Position numbers and translations under genes: made by a program | The notes under the pieces: model-generated | Database searches by the model: none | What the model was told of the DNA's origin: nothing | The model's input: only the letters and a program-made list of their open reading frames with translations | Assembly (NCBI RefSeq): GCF_002723935.1 | Contig: NZ_BEWM01000001.1 | Coordinates: forward strand, 434,001-498,000 | Reading direction: 5' to 3' | Source of the DNA: Gluconobacter cerinus | GTDB lineage: Bacteria; Pseudomonadota; Alphaproteobacteria; Acetobacterales; Acetobacteraceae | Length of the DNA stretch: 64,000 nucleotides | Shown here: piece by piece, positions 1 to 9,084 of the stretch | How the letters are laid out: each line of letters starts with the position of its first letter | Position numbering within the stretch: position 1 is the first letter of the stretch

Positions 1-1
1 G

Positions 2-436
2 ACAAGGTTGGACCGTTACGAGACGGCGCTGAACCGTGTTCCAATGGGGGATCTGCGAGACACCACCACGCCACGCGCCATGGTCTCGAACCTTCAGAAC
101 ATGCTCTATGGCAACAATCTGAGTTCGGCCTCTCAGGCTCAGCTTCTCAAATGGCTCCTGGCCACCACAACCGGTCCAAAACGTATGCCGGCCGGATTGA
201 GAGAAGGATGGCGCATCGGTCACAAGACCGGAACATGGACTGTGAAACCCGGCTACAATCCAGCTGTGGAACGGGCAGCGTCCGGAGATGTGGCGATCCT
301 GCTTCCCCCTACGGGCAAGCCCGTTCTCGTAGCCGCCTATGCAGCAGGATATTCCATTCCTCAATCAGAGAAAGAGGGCTGGTTTGCCGATATCGCTCAT
401 CGTGCAACAGACCCCAACTGGCTACAGCGGCATTAA
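2..436 (+). CDS. class A beta-lactamase, C-terminal part (5' end outside window)
   Basis: This is the C-terminal part of a class A serine beta-lactamase, which hydrolyses beta-lactam rings in the periplasm. The frame is open to the left edge, so the Ser-x-x-Lys and SDN motifs would lie outside the window. Near the visible start the omega-loop motif DRYETALN carries the general-base Glu and the ExxLN signature. Further on, GHKTGTW is the KTG triad motif. The TTG at 8 is an internal codon, not a start. A strong hairpin follows the stop, shared with the convergent TonB receptor. Family assignment is firm; spectrum and expression cannot be judged. Confidence 0.88.
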   Translation, partial: TRLDRYETALNRVPMGDLRDTTTPRAMVSNLQNMLYGNNLSSASQAQLLKWLLATTTGPKRMPAGLREGWRIGHKTGTWTVKPGYNPAVERAASGDVAILLPPTGKPVLVAAYAAGYSIPQSEKEGWFADIAHRATDPNWLQRH

Positions 437-466
437 AAAAGGCTGGGAGACCTGCGTCTCCCAGCC
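435..466 (-). terminator. rho-independent terminator for the TonB receptor
   Basis: An 11-bp perfect stem (441-451 with 456-466) encloses a 4-base loop. Six A residues lie on its left, so the minus-strand transcript ends with a T-run directly after the stem. It sits between two convergent genes and may also slow plus-strand transcription. Confidence 0.85.
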
Positions 467-477
467 TCTGAACGTAC

Positions 478-2892
478 TTAGAACGATGCGCTGACCGTTC
501 CGAAGAACTCACGAACGGCTCCGCGTTCCATGGACTGATAATCCCCTGTCGCAGGATTGTCGTTCTGGCCCATCATGGCGATGTATTTCGTGTTGAACAG
601 ATTATAGACGTTGAAGCTCGCCGTGACGTCTTTCAGCACACTCAGCTTGCCGAAACGATACTGCATCCCGGCATTCGCCAGCCAGTATCCACCAACGGAC
701 GTATCATTCATGAAGCTGTAGTAACGGCGGCTATAGTAGTTGGCATCGAAATGCGCCGTCGCACCCTTCCAGGTGTATGAGACGGACGTTTTGTACATCC
801 ACGCCGGGTAATTGACGATGTTCTTGCCTGCCAGCGCGTAGAAACCACCCGCCGTATCGACGTCCCGGTCGTAGGTACCCTTGTTGTAGCTCAGGTTATT
901 GCTGATGCTCAGACCTTCAATCGGCGTCAGCGTGATATCGCCATTGGCACCCGTCATGGAGATATGACCGAAGTCGATCACCTGAGACACCGGATTGGTC
1001 AGAGAACCAACAGCCGCGGCCAGGATCGGATGGATCAGGCTGGCATGATAGACGGTCGCATTCGCCTGAAGATACTTGGACGTGTAGCGGTATCCACCCA
1101 GATAGACCCAGGCCTTGGACGGCTCGAGAGACTTCTTTTGCGCCTGAAAGGTCGCCTGATCTTCAACCGAGTAAACCGAGTTCGCCACGCCATAGGCCGA
1201 GACTTCGTAGGCACGCATATTCTCGGCCACATCCACATACAGCTCATGGTGGTTGTTGATGTGCCAGTCCAGATTAAGATGCGGCAGGAAGGCCTGAGAA
1301 GCGGTCAGAGAGCCATTCGGCAGTTCGTCAGAGCCGGTCCAATCCGCGTTATTGTAGTTCGCGCCGCCTGAGGTCGTCGCAACCATGGACTTGAACCCGG
1401 CATGCAGCGTCAGACCTTCGGTCAGGCGGATACTGTCCTGAAGGTGAAACTGCATGACGTTGGTCGTCCACTGGAAGTTGTACCCTTCCAGAAAAGCCTT
1501 TCCGTAAACGTCATAGGGACCGACGGCCTTGAGAGGCGCGCCCTCGCCTAGCACCGGCTGCTGGTAATTGAACAGGCCCGCCTGCTGGTTGTTGTTCTCG
1601 TACCAGACACCGCCCTCGATCGTGTGGCGTCCCCACTTGTAGCGAAGGCTCGTATCAAGACCGTAACGCTCCTGACGATTCTGCCAGACTTCTTCTGAGA
1701 ATGGCGCACCATTTGGGGATGGGTCTTCGGAGTCCGTGTAGCTGTAATAGCCGGTCTGGCTGTGACCATAGACCGTTGTGTTCCAGGTCAGGTTATCCGT
1801 GAGAGCCAGATCGAAGTGCAGGCCACCCATGTAGTTGGTTTCAGCCTGACCGCCATCGTACATCGCGATTTCGGATCCATCGATGCCCGGCACGCCACTA
1901 TACCCAGCCGGAAGCGCTGCCGTACCCTTTGCAATGCCGTAGGCCAGACCATAATTCGGATAGAGATGCGGCGTCCGCCATCCAAGATTCTTCAAAATCC
2001 CGACGGACGTATCCGGGTAGTTCCACTGAGCAAGGCTGGACCAGTTAAAAAACGCAGACATGCGGCTGCGCTGCCCGATGGGCTGCACAAGCTTGGCATC
2101 AACCTGCTGCATGAACTGGTCACCACTCCCCATCCACATGCCCTCGTCGGTACGGGCATAGGACGTGTAGAACTTCGTGCCAGAGCTGTTCAGCTTGCCG
2201 GAATCCAGCCGAACATAGGTGCGATAAGAATTATAGCTGCCGAAAGACTGACTGATCTTGCCGCCACGCTTGTCGTTCGGATCAGACGACCCGATCTGGA
2301 TTGTTCCACCCAGCGTGTTTGTGGATGGTAGCTCGACGGACCCAGCCCCCTGAGACATCCGCATAGACTGGATATCATCCGGAATAATGGCCGAAGCAAG
2401 GCTCATGCCACTGACGGACTGGTAAGTCTGATCATTCAGGGGCACGCCATCAACCGTCACACCCATCTGGTTCATGAAGAACCCGCGGACGTAAAGATTG
2501 GCGCCGAAGCTATCGATTCCGAATGGATCCGTGGATGTGAAGCTGACCCCCGGCATCCGGTCCAGCATACGGTAGGGGCTGGTTCCCGGCACAAACTGGC
2601 GCATGACGGCCTTCGAAACAGCCTGCTCCGCATCGCGCCCCGTCAACTGGCGCGCCGTGACCGAAACGCTTTCTGTTGAACGGGATTCCAGATTCGCCCG
2701 CTGTGGGCGCTTCGCAGGAACAGCGGTTTTGTGAGCAGGCACCGTCGAAGTTGCTGCCGATGGTGTCACACCATGCCGCGATGGCGCATGCCGATGCCCG
2801 GGAGCGACCTGTTTTGTCGTCTCAGCAGCGTGTGCCTGCGATTGAATAGCCAACAGTGCAATGGAAGACAGAAGCAGGGGTTTCGTGCGCAC
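478..2892 (-). CDS. TonB-dependent outer membrane receptor
   Basis: TonB-dependent receptors import ligands such as iron chelates, vitamins, sugars or phosphodiesters across the outer membrane, driven by TonB-ExbBD. The protein has a signal peptide ending near QSQAHA, a plug domain (LDRMPGVSF, LYVRGF, VDGVPLNDQTY, NTLGGTIQI) and a long beta-barrel ending in VSASF, the terminal aromatic expected for barrel assembly. I chose the GTG at 2892 because it directly precedes the hydrophobic signal core and has a GGAG ribosome site; an upstream ATG at 2967 would put 25 odd residues before it. The barrel resembles the two other receptors in this window. Ligand unknown; a possible two-repeat Pho-like box lies upstream at 2985-3002. 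Confidence 0.9.
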   Translation of the reverse strand: MRTKPLLLSSIALLAIQSQAHAAETTKQVAPGHRHAPSRHGVTPSAATSTVPAHKTAVPAKRPQRANLESRSTESVSVTARQLTGRDAEQAVSKAVMRQFVPGTSPYRMLDRMPGVSFTSTDPFGIDSFGANLYVRGFFMNQMGVTVDGVPLNDQTYQSVSGMSLASAIIPDDIQSMRMSQGAGSVELPSTNTLGGTIQIGSSDPNDKRGGKISQSFGSYNSYRTYVRLDSGKLNSSGTKFYTSYARTDEGMWMGSGDQFMQQVDAKLVQPIGQRSRMSAFFNWSSLAQWNYPDTSVGILKNLGWRTPHLYPNYGLAYGIAKGTAALPAGYSGVPGIDGSEIAMYDGGQAETNYMGGLHFDLALTDNLTWNTTVYGHSQTGYYSYTDSEDPSPNGAPFSEEVWQNRQERYGLDTSLRYKWGRHTIEGGVWYENNNQQAGLFNYQQPVLGEGAPLKAVGPYDVYGKAFLEGYNFQWTTNVMQFHLQDSIRLTEGLTLHAGFKSMVATTSGGANYNNADWTGSDELPNGSLTASQAFLPHLNLDWHINNHHELYVDVAENMRAYEVSAYGVANSVYSVEDQATFQAQKKSLEPSKAWVYLGGYRYTSKYLQANATVYHASLIHPILAAAVGSLTNPVSQVIDFGHISMTGANGDITLTPIEGLSISNNLSYNKGTYDRDVDTAGGFYALAGKNIVNYPAWMYKTSVSYTWKGATAHFDANYYSRRYYSFMNDTSVGGYWLANAGMQYRFGKLSVLKDVTASFNVYNLFNTKYIAMMGQNDNPATGDYQSMERGAVREFFGTVSASF

Positions 2893-2984
2893 TGAGGCCA
2901 ATACTCCGGGAACATAGGGGCAAGAAGAAAGGAAGCGGTGTCCTAGCCAAGCAATACTCATAGGCAAAGCCTCTGAGGCTCAGG

Positions 2985-3002
2985 ATGATGTTTCCATGAC
3001 AT
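2985..3002 (-). promoter_or_regulatory. weak PhoB-box-like direct repeat upstream of the TonB receptor
   Basis: On the minus strand ATGTCAT and ACATCAT are separated by 4 bases, giving the 11-bp period of a PhoB box (consensus CTGTCAT-N4-CTGTCAT). It lies about 93 bases before the chosen GTG start. No good -10 element sits at the usual distance and there are only two repeats, so this is tentative. Confidence 0.3.
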
Positions 3003-3153
3003 CTAGCCTGTGCTTTTCCTGCCTCATGTTGCGCAAATGACGCGACTTGCCTTGATACATCCTGCCCTCTTCCTGCGAGAACCCTTTGCCTGTTAGGCTC
3101 GTTTAGAAAACATGCCTTTTGAAGGCCCGCCTTTACTCAGGATCGGGATATCC

Positions 3154-4266
3154 ATGTCGCAGAGTACCTTAGAAGAAGCTGATATTGTCAGCAGCGTCTC
3201 TCCAGAGCCCCAAGGACACAATGCGGACCTACGGCGTATCCGTTCCAACCCGGACTACTGGTACCCTGTCGCGTGGTCTCACGAGCTCAAAAGCGGAAAA
3301 ACCATAGGTACACGTTACGCCGGGCAGCCCATTGCACTCGTTCGCCCTCTGGATGGCAGTGTATTCGCTCTGGAAGATCGCTGTGCCCACCGGCAGGTCC
3401 CTCTCAGCCTCGGCCGGGTCAGTGGTGAAGCGGTACAGTGCTGCTATCATGGCTGGGCCTACGGGCGCTCAGGTCGGTGCATCGATGTCCCGTATCTGGG
3501 CAAGAACAAGCTTCCGAACGGTGTGAAAACCTATCCCTGTCGGGAAGAAGGCGGCCTGATCTTCATTTTCCCGGGCGATCCGGCAAAAGCAGAAACTACC
3601 CCCTTCCCCGCGCTCGGCTCAGTTCGTGATCCCGCGTACAAGACGCGCCGTTTCGGCAAAAAAGTCGCCTGCCATTACAGTTTCATGCATGAAAACCTGA
3701 TGGATATGAACCATCAGTTCATGCACATGAAGCAGATGGGCCAGATGAAGCCCCGCTTTCTTGGCGGCAAGGATGAGCCCACCCTCGTAGAGGCGCGCTA
3801 CAGCTTCGCACGGACAAGTGGCAAGCAACCCTGGGGCGAAGCGCTGATCTTCGGTGAACGTCGGGACGCAAGCGAGCGCTACGCTCACCGCGACGTCATG
3901 ACGATCCGAACAGAGTATCCTTATCAGACCCTGAGGATCGCCACGGGTGACGAACCGCCCGTCATGGATCTGTGGATCGTGTATGTGCCGCAGGATGCAG
4001 AAGAGAAAACCTGTCGCGTTTTCGGCCTCCTCTCAGTGCGCAAACCGAAAGTCGGCGTTGTGCTGGATATGGCATGGCCTTTCCTTGTCGCCTTTACGGA
4101 ACGGATCTTTAAGGAAGACCGTGATATCGTGGAGCTCGAACAGGCTGCATGGAACGAACTGGGCGGAGACCACAATCAGGAAGTTTTCCCTGTCATCAAT
4201 ACGCTGCGCCGACTGTTGGCACGTTGCGGTGTTCCTGAGGAGCAGGATACAACAAGGCCGACATGA
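3154..4266 (+). CDS. Rieske [2Fe-2S] non-heme iron oxygenase, alpha-subunit type
   Basis: This is a Rieske-type ring-hydroxylating or demethylating oxygenase of about 370 residues, similar in layout to VanA-type monooxygenases. The Rieske cluster ligands are visible as C77-A-H79 and C96-x2-H99. The catalytic iron site is the NxxDxxHxxxH motif with N181, D184, H187 and H191. I favour the ATG at 3154 over the in-frame ATG at 3112 because family alignments normally begin near there and a weak AGGA lies upstream. No reductase or ferredoxin gene is adjacent, so electrons must come from elsewhere. The stop overlaps the next gene's ATG (ATGA), implying translational coupling to the GNAT-Nudix protein. 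Substrate unknown. Confidence 0.88.
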   Translation: MSQSTLEEADIVSSVSPEPQGHNADLRRIRSNPDYWYPVAWSHELKSGKTIGTRYAGQPIALVRPLDGSVFALEDRCAHRQVPLSLGRVSGEAVQCCYHGWAYGRSGRCIDVPYLGKNKLPNGVKTYPCREEGGLIFIFPGDPAKAETTPFPALGSVRDPAYKTRRFGKKVACHYSFMHENLMDMNHQFMHMKQMGQMKPRFLGGKDEPTLVEARYSFARTSGKQPWGEALIFGERRDASERYAHRDVMTIRTEYPYQTLRIATGDEPPVMDLWIVYVPQDAEEKTCRVFGLLSVRKPKVGVVLDMAWPFLVAFTERIFKEDRDIVELEQAAWNELGGDHNQEVFPVINTLRRLLARCGVPEEQDTTRPT

Positions 4267-5276
4267 CACCTGAACTGAAAGCGGGGGATTTTCTTTTGCG
4301 TCCCCTTCGCCCGGAAGACGCGCCAGCCGTCCATCGCCTCGTGAACGACTGGAGCGTGGTCCGCATGCTCAGTCGTCTTCCCTTCCCTTACCCGCGTGAC
4401 CTTGCTCAGAAATGGATTGCCTCCACGCTGGAGGACAGTTCCCGGGGAAGCGCTCATCACTTTGCCATCACGCGCGACGGCATCCTTCTGGGAGCTGTCG
4501 GGCTGGTCCTGTCGGACGACAAGCGTTCTGCTTCTCTAGGGTACTGGGCGTCCCCCGCCACATGGGGACAGGGCATGACAACATCTGCGGCCCGACGCGT
4601 CACAGAATGGGCCATTCAAGTGCTTAAGCTTGAGAAGCTCACGGCAGATGTCGCGGTTGATAACCCCGCGTCTTCCGCCGTCCTCCGCAAACTTGGCTTT
4701 CGGGAAACTGGCCGTTCAAGCCGTCGCTTTGTCTCACGTGGGACCGAGTGTCCCATCATTGTGCACGAATTGGCGCGGTCGACCTTCCTTCAACTCGACA
4801 TACCGGCCCCCGTTGAAACGGCTTCTCCGGCTGCACTGGAAGATCAACCGTCCGCTCCCGCACCGATACGCAAACCACGGACTCTTCTGGTCGTCGCAGC
4901 AGCTCTGCTGGATGCGCAGGGACGTATTCTTCTCGCACGCCGCCCTGAAGGAAAACGTCTGGCTGGGCTTTGGGAGTTTCCAGGCGGAAAGGTCGAACGG
5001 GACGAAACACCGGAACAGGCCCTCATCCGGGAAATGAAAGAGGAGCTGGATGTCGATCTGACAGGAGCCTGCCTCGCCCCTTTCACCTTCGTCAGTGAAA
5101 ATGCAGGCCCGTTTCATCTTCTGATGCCACTGTATGTTGTGCGGCGGTGGCGCGGCGTTCCTGCCCCACGGGAAGGGCAGGCGCTGGCGTGGGTGGAGGC
5201 AGCCGATCTGGCAAAATATCCAATGCCAGATCCGGATCTACCACTCATCCCACTCCTTCAGGAGCTTCTGGGATAA
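4263..5276 (+). CDS. GNAT acetyltransferase - MutT-type Nudix hydrolase fusion
   Basis: A two-domain protein of 337 residues. Residues 1-172 form a RimJ/RimL-like GNAT N-acetyltransferase ([17 protein letters not shown] is the typical C-terminal GNAT motif). A Pro/Ala-rich linker follows (about 181-205). Residues 207-337 form a Nudix hydrolase with a complete Nudix box at 241-264 ([10 protein letters not shown] then REMKEELDV). That half closely resembles MutT, which removes 8-oxo-dGTP from the nucleotide pool. The WEFPGGK segment before the box is MutT-like. The gene begins inside the stop of the Rieske oxygenase gene. Acetyl acceptor unknown; the Nudix half is the more specific assignment. 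Confidence 0.88.
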   Translation: MTPELKAGDFLLRPLRPEDAPAVHRLVNDWSVVRMLSRLPFPYPRDLAQKWIASTLEDSSRGSAHHFAITRDGILLGAVGLVLSDDKRSASLGYWASPATWGQGMTTSAARRVTEWAIQVLKLEKLTADVAVDNPASSAVLRKLGFRETGRSSRRFVSRGTECPIIVHELARSTFLQLDIPAPVETASPAALEDQPSAPAPIRKPRTLLVVAAALLDAQGRILLARRPEGKRLAGLWEFPGGKVERDETPEQALIREMKEELDVDLTGACLAPFTFVSENAGPFHLLMPLYVVRRWRGVPAPREGQALAWVEAADLAKYPMPDPDLPLIPLLQELLG

Positions 5277-5277
5277 A

Positions 5278-5307
5278 CAGCCGGAACCGCTTTAATCATT
5301 CCGGCTG
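5278..5307. terminator. bidirectional terminator-like hairpin
   Basis: A 9-bp perfect stem (5278-5286 with 5299-5307) encloses a 12-base loop between the convergent GNAT-Nudix and SMP-30 genes. There is no strong T-run, so termination efficiency is uncertain. Confidence 0.5.
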
Positions 5308-5317
5308 CCGTTGATGA

Positions 5318-6211
5318 TCAATCGTTCAGCTGGAACTGATTCTGCGGCACACCGGCAATATCGGTGCGAAACGCAAACAGCGATCCGGCCTGCGGCTCCT
5401 TGGCAAGAACGTCTTCATCCAGACCTTTGCGCGCCGTTGTCACAAAGACCGTCTTGAGATCATCCCCGCCAAACGCAACCTTCGTCACGTTCGTCACGGG
5501 CATATCAATGGATGGCAATTCTGTGCCGTCGGAACGGAAGCGCGCGACGCGGCCACCTCCCCAGGTCCCACACCACAGATTGCCTTCGCTATCCGTGACG
5601 ATTCCATCCGGATAGCCCTTCGTCAGCGTAGCAAAAACGCGCTCGTTCGAGAGATCTCCGTTCTCATCAACATCGAAGGCATAGATCGTCTGTTTCGGGC
5701 TATGGCAAACATACAGGACACGCCCGCATGGCGAGACAGCCGGACCATTCGAGACAATATACCCCTCGTTATGGTGCGTGATTTCAAGACCGTCTTCCGT
5801 ATGAACCACACGATAGATGGAGCCCGTCGGTTCTTCTTCGCCATCATCCATCGTGCCAAACCACACACGGCCCAGCGGGTCCACACACCCGTCATTCAGA
5901 CGATTGTCCGGCCGCTCGGGTTCAATTTCCGGACCTGCTTCAAAGTCACCGCTTTCTGGATCAAAACCATGCAGGCCGTCGCGAAGGCCTGCAAGAAAAG
6001 TACCGTTGGCAACAGGAAGCAGGAAGCCCAGACGGTCCGGAGCATCCCATGTCTTGTGTTCGCCTGATTCCGGCGTAAAGCGATGAACCTTGGCGGCAAT
6101 GATATCAACGAAATAAAGCGACTTTTCAGCCTCACTCCAGACGGGTCCCTCACCCAGCGTTGCACGCAGATCGAGAATACATTCAGGGAGATGGTGCTTT
6201 AGAGTGCTCAT
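5318..6211 (-). CDS. SMP-30/gluconolactonase/LRE family protein
   Basis: A six-bladed beta-propeller of the SMP-30/regucalcin/gluconolactonase family, which hydrolyses sugar lactones using one divalent metal. The LGEGPVW motif carries the N-terminal Glu ligand. RLNDGCVDPLGRVWFGTMD and PDGIVTDSEGNLWCGTW carry the Asn and Asp metal and catalytic positions. I chose the ATG at 6211 (MSTLKHH) because it has a GGAC ribosome site and gives the normal family length of about 297 residues. The longer reading from 6313 adds 34 residues that overlap the divergent gene's leader. No signal peptide is seen, so it is probably cytoplasmic. In this sugar-oxidising organism a lactonase role is plausible; the substrate is not established. 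Confidence 0.85.
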   Translation of the reverse strand: MSTLKHHLPECILDLRATLGEGPVWSEAEKSLYFVDIIAAKVHRFTPESGEHKTWDAPDRLGFLLPVANGTFLAGLRDGLHGFDPESGDFEAGPEIEPERPDNRLNDGCVDPLGRVWFGTMDDGEEEPTGSIYRVVHTEDGLEITHHNEGYIVSNGPAVSPCGRVLYVCHSPKQTIYAFDVDENGDLSNERVFATLTKGYPDGIVTDSEGNLWCGTWGGGRVARFRSDGTELPSIDMPVTNVTKVAFGGDDLKTVFVTTARKGLDEDVLAKEPQAGSLFAFRTDIAGVPQNQFQLND

Positions 6212-6312
6212 GGGTGTCCTGTTTGAAATGGGCATGGCCAGACGTCCGACCCTGCTCGACAACGCGGCACAACGCGCTACGTTTGGTCCACAGACTATCA
6301 GGACGAGACTCA

Positions 6313-7076
6313 TGCTTCAAAAAAACGCCTGCCTGCTCGTCATAGGCAACGAAATTCTTTCCGGTCGCACTCAGGACGCCAACACACGGGTTCTGGCGCG
6401 TGCGCTGAATGCCCAAGGTATCCGGCTTCTCGAAGTCCGTGTCATTCCGGACATCGAAGACCACATCATCCGAACCGTCACAGAATGTCGGGAGCGATTC
6501 GACGTAATTTTCACATGCGGCGGCATCGGTCCTACCCATGACGACATCACGGCTGAATGTATTGCCAAAGCCATGGGCGTTCCGCTGCTGCGTCACGAGC
6601 CGACATTCCAGAAGCTTGAAACCATCATGGGGAAAGAAAAGTTCAACGCTGCCCGCCAGCGCATGGCCATGCTCCCGGAAGGCGCAACACCCATCGAAAA
6701 CGCTATTTCGGCGGCTCCCGGCTTCAGCATCGGGAATGTGCATGTCATGGCAGGGGTCCCGTCCATTTTCGCAGCCATGGTGGACTCGCTGGTGCCCCAG
6801 ATGGAGAAAGGACCGCCCCTGACGTCCGTCAGCTGGCATGCCGCGGGGCTGAAAGAAGGTGACTTCGCGGATGATCTGCGCCGTTTGCAGGAGCAGTTCC
6901 CGGGAATTGATCTGGGATCCTATCCATACGGCCTGACGAACGGCACGACGGGAACAGCTCTGGTCGCCAAAGGATACGATGCGTCAGCAGTTAAGAGTGC
7001 GGGCTCTCTTCTGCATGATCTGATCATGGCACATGGACGCGAGCCAATCAGCGGTGACCCGCCACACAAAGCGTAA
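6313..7076 (+). CDS. CinA-like competence/damage-inducible protein (MoCF-binding domain)
   Basis: The protein (254 residues) contains only the molybdopterin-binding-like domain found at the N-terminus of CinA. Signatures are VIGNEILSGRTQDANT near the start and TCGGIGPTHDDIT. The C-terminal NMN deamidase domain of full CinA is absent, as in many stand-alone family members. The ATG at 6313 is preferred; an upstream TTG at 6204 would place extra residues inside the divergent SMP-30 gene. The two genes share a roughly 100-base divergent promoter region. The biochemical role of the short form is not known. Confidence 0.82.
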
Positions 7077-7082
7077 AAGCAA

Positions 7083-7119
7083 AAAAAAACCGCTGCTCCG
7101 GAGGGCAGCGGTTTTTTTT
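7083..7119. terminator. bidirectional rho-independent terminator
   Basis: The stem CCGCTGC/GCAGCGG (7090-7111) is flanked by a long A-run on the left and eight Ts on the right, so it can terminate both the CinA-like gene and the convergent accA. Confidence 0.92.
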
Positions 7120-7123
7120 CAGA

Positions 7124-8098
7124 CTAGTTCAGAGGACCACGGGTCATGGCCAGGAACTTTTCTCTGCGTTTCTGAACGAGAGCCGGGCCTGTCAGCTTCT
7201 GGAGTTCCAGAAGTTCTTCAGCAATGACATTGCCTACCGCGTGCACGGCATCGTCCGGAAGACGCTGCGCCCCACCGACGGGCTCAGGAATAATACGGTC
7301 GATCAGACCAAGCCCCAGAAGATCCTGAGCTGTCAGCTTCAGAGCTTCAGCAGCGGCCGGAGCCAGCTTCGGATCACGCCAGAGAATGGACGCTGCGGCC
7401 TCAGGCGAAATAACGGAGTAGATCGAGTTCTCAAGCATCAGAACACGATCGCCCGCGCCGATAGCAATCGCACCACCGGAACCACCCTCACCAATCACAG
7501 TTGCGATCAGGGGGACAGGAGCCTTGAGGCAGATATCGATTGAGCGCGCGATGGCCTCGGCCTGGCCGCGTGCTTCGGCATCGATACCTGGCCATGCTCC
7601 AGCCGTATCGATGAAGCTCAGAATCGGCAGTCCGAAACGGCCGGCCATTTCCACAAGGCGCTGGGCCTTCCGGTAACCTTCCGGGCGGGCCATGCCAAAA
7701 TTATGAAGCAGACGCGTTTCCGTGTCGTGACCACGCTCCGTCCCAACCACGACAACCGGCTCACCACGGAATCGGGCAAGACCACCAATCATGGCCTTGT
7801 CGTCTCCGAAAGCACGATCTCCGGCCAGCGGCGTAAAGTCTGTTGTCAGAAGACGAACATAGTCCAGAGCCTTGGGGCGCTGGGCGTGACGGGCAACCTG
7901 CACCTTCTGCAGCGGCGTAAGCTTTGCATAGGTTGCACGAAGCTGTTTGTCCGCCTTGTCAGAAAGACGGGCAACCTCGTCATCGATGTTGATGCCGCTG
8001 GTGCCGGAGTCCTTCTCCTGGCTGCCCATCTGGCGGAGTTCGTCGATTTTGGTCTCGAGTTCGGCGACCGACTTCTCGAAATCTAGGAATTGGCGCAT
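7124..8098 (-). CDS. accA: acetyl-CoA carboxylase carboxyltransferase subunit alpha
   Basis: AccA pairs with AccD to transfer the carboxyl group from biotin on AccB to acetyl-CoA, giving malonyl-CoA for fatty acid synthesis in the cytoplasm. It is about 324 residues, the usual length. It begins MRQFLDFEKSVAELE and carries the oxyanion-hole region GEGGSGGAIAIG and SFIDTAGAWPGIDAEARGQ. I chose the ATG at 8098 as it matches the family N-terminus; the longer reading adds only a short leader. It lies 60 bases downstream of xerD on the same strand, an arrangement common in Alphaproteobacteria. It ends in a strong terminator. Confidence 0.96.
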   Translation of the reverse strand: MRQFLDFEKSVAELETKIDELRQMGSQEKDSGTSGINIDDEVARLSDKADKQLRATYAKLTPLQKVQVARHAQRPKALDYVRLLTTDFTPLAGDRAFGDDKAMIGGLARFRGEPVVVVGTERGHDTETRLLHNFGMARPEGYRKAQRLVEMAGRFGLPILSFIDTAGAWPGIDAEARGQAEAIARSIDICLKAPVPLIATVIGEGGSGGAIAIGAGDRVLMLENSIYSVISPEAAASILWRDPKLAPAAAEALKLTAQDLLGLGLIDRIIPEPVGGAQRLPDDAVHAVGNVIAEELLELQKLTGPALVQKRREKFLAMTRGPLN

Positions 8099-8158
8099 GG
8101 CTGCCGGATAGCACGGCAACGCATCCGGAAACAGCCCCCCGGTTTTTTACGGGGCAGA

Positions 8159-9067
8159 TCAATCCCCAGACTGGATTTTCGCCAGTGGATGATGCGCCGT
8201 CACAAGCTGCCTCAGACGTTCCGCCATGACCTGTGTGTAAATCTGGGTCGTCGCGATATCCGCATGCCCCAGCAGCATCTGAAGCGCTCTCAGATCCGCG
8301 CCATGAGCCAGAAGGTGGCTGGCAAAGGAGTGCCTGAGCACATGAGGGCTCACACGTTCAGGGTCAATTCCCGCCTTTAGCGCGCAGGCCAGCAGAATTT
8401 TGTCGAACCCCTGCCGGGTCAGTGGCTTGTCAGGATTTCTGCCTGGGAAAAGATACGGACTTCCCAAATCCCGGTCATAGTGAACCAGAGCTTCAGCAGC
8501 CTCCCGCGCACTTCGAGACAGAGGAACCAACCGCTCACGGCCGCCTTTGCCTCTCACGAGAAGCATCGCCCCCTTCGCCTTCACACATGTCGCGGGCAAA
8601 GACAGGAGTTCTGAAATTCTGAGACCTGTTGTGTAAAGAAGTTCCAGAGCTGCACGGGACAGCAGATCACGCCGTTCACTGTCGTGCCCTCTGGTGCCTT
8701 CTTCCAGAAGCAGTCGAATTTCTTTCTCATCCAGAGGACGAGGAAGCGAGGAACTGACTTTCGGAGACTGCTGGCGATCCGTTGGATCATCGCTCCGAAT
8801 CGATTCCAACATCAGGAATCGATAAAATTGCTTGAGACAGGACAGTCTGCGCGCTGCCGTACGAGCAGCCATCCCAGCCTGTGACAGTGATGTCAGGTAA
8901 CTCCTGACCTGCTCTCCCGTCGCCTGCGCCAAAGACGTTGGAACACAATGACGGGAAAAATCCGCGAGGTCAGAGGCATAGGCCTGACGCGTTTTCAGAG
9001 CTGCGCCCCGCTCTGCCGCAAGCATTTCAAGAAATGCCTCGACATGCCGATCAACCACCTCTGACAT
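8159..9067 (-). CDS. xerD: site-specific tyrosine recombinase XerD
   Basis: XerD acts with XerC at dif to resolve chromosome dimers under FtsK control. At 302 residues it has the N-terminal SAM-like core-binding domain and the C-terminal catalytic domain. The catalytic Arg is in TTGLRISELL, HVLRHSFASH gives the H-x-x-R box, the second His is in LLGHADIATTQ, and the nucleophilic Tyr is in QIYTQV. XerD rather than XerC is chosen from the HADIATTQIYT signature and from its position beside accA and aroK. No dif-like site was identified in the window. Confidence 0.92.
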   Translation of the reverse strand: MSEVVDRHVEAFLEMLAAERGAALKTRQAYASDLADFSRHCVPTSLAQATGEQVRSYLTSLSQAGMAARTAARRLSCLKQFYRFLMLESIRSDDPTDRQQSPKVSSSLPRPLDEKEIRLLLEEGTRGHDSERRDLLSRAALELLYTTGLRISELLSLPATCVKAKGAMLLVRGKGGRERLVPLSRSAREAAEALVHYDRDLGSPYLFPGRNPDKPLTRQGFDKILLACALKAGIDPERVSPHVLRHSFASHLLAHGADLRALQMLLGHADIATTQIYTQVMAERLRQLVTAHHPLAKIQSGD

Positions 9068-9084
9068 GCGTCAGGCCTGCCTGA

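Noticed and set aside
1762-2331. 189-codon plus-strand frame opposite the first TonB receptor
   Set aside because: It lies wholly antisense to a gene with clear plug and barrel motifs, has no recognisable domain and is a by-product of GC-rich code.
8100-8158. CCCCG/CGGGG hairpin with a T-rich loop between accA and xerD
   Set aside because: Short stem with the T-run in the loop rather than after it; not convincing as terminator or operator.
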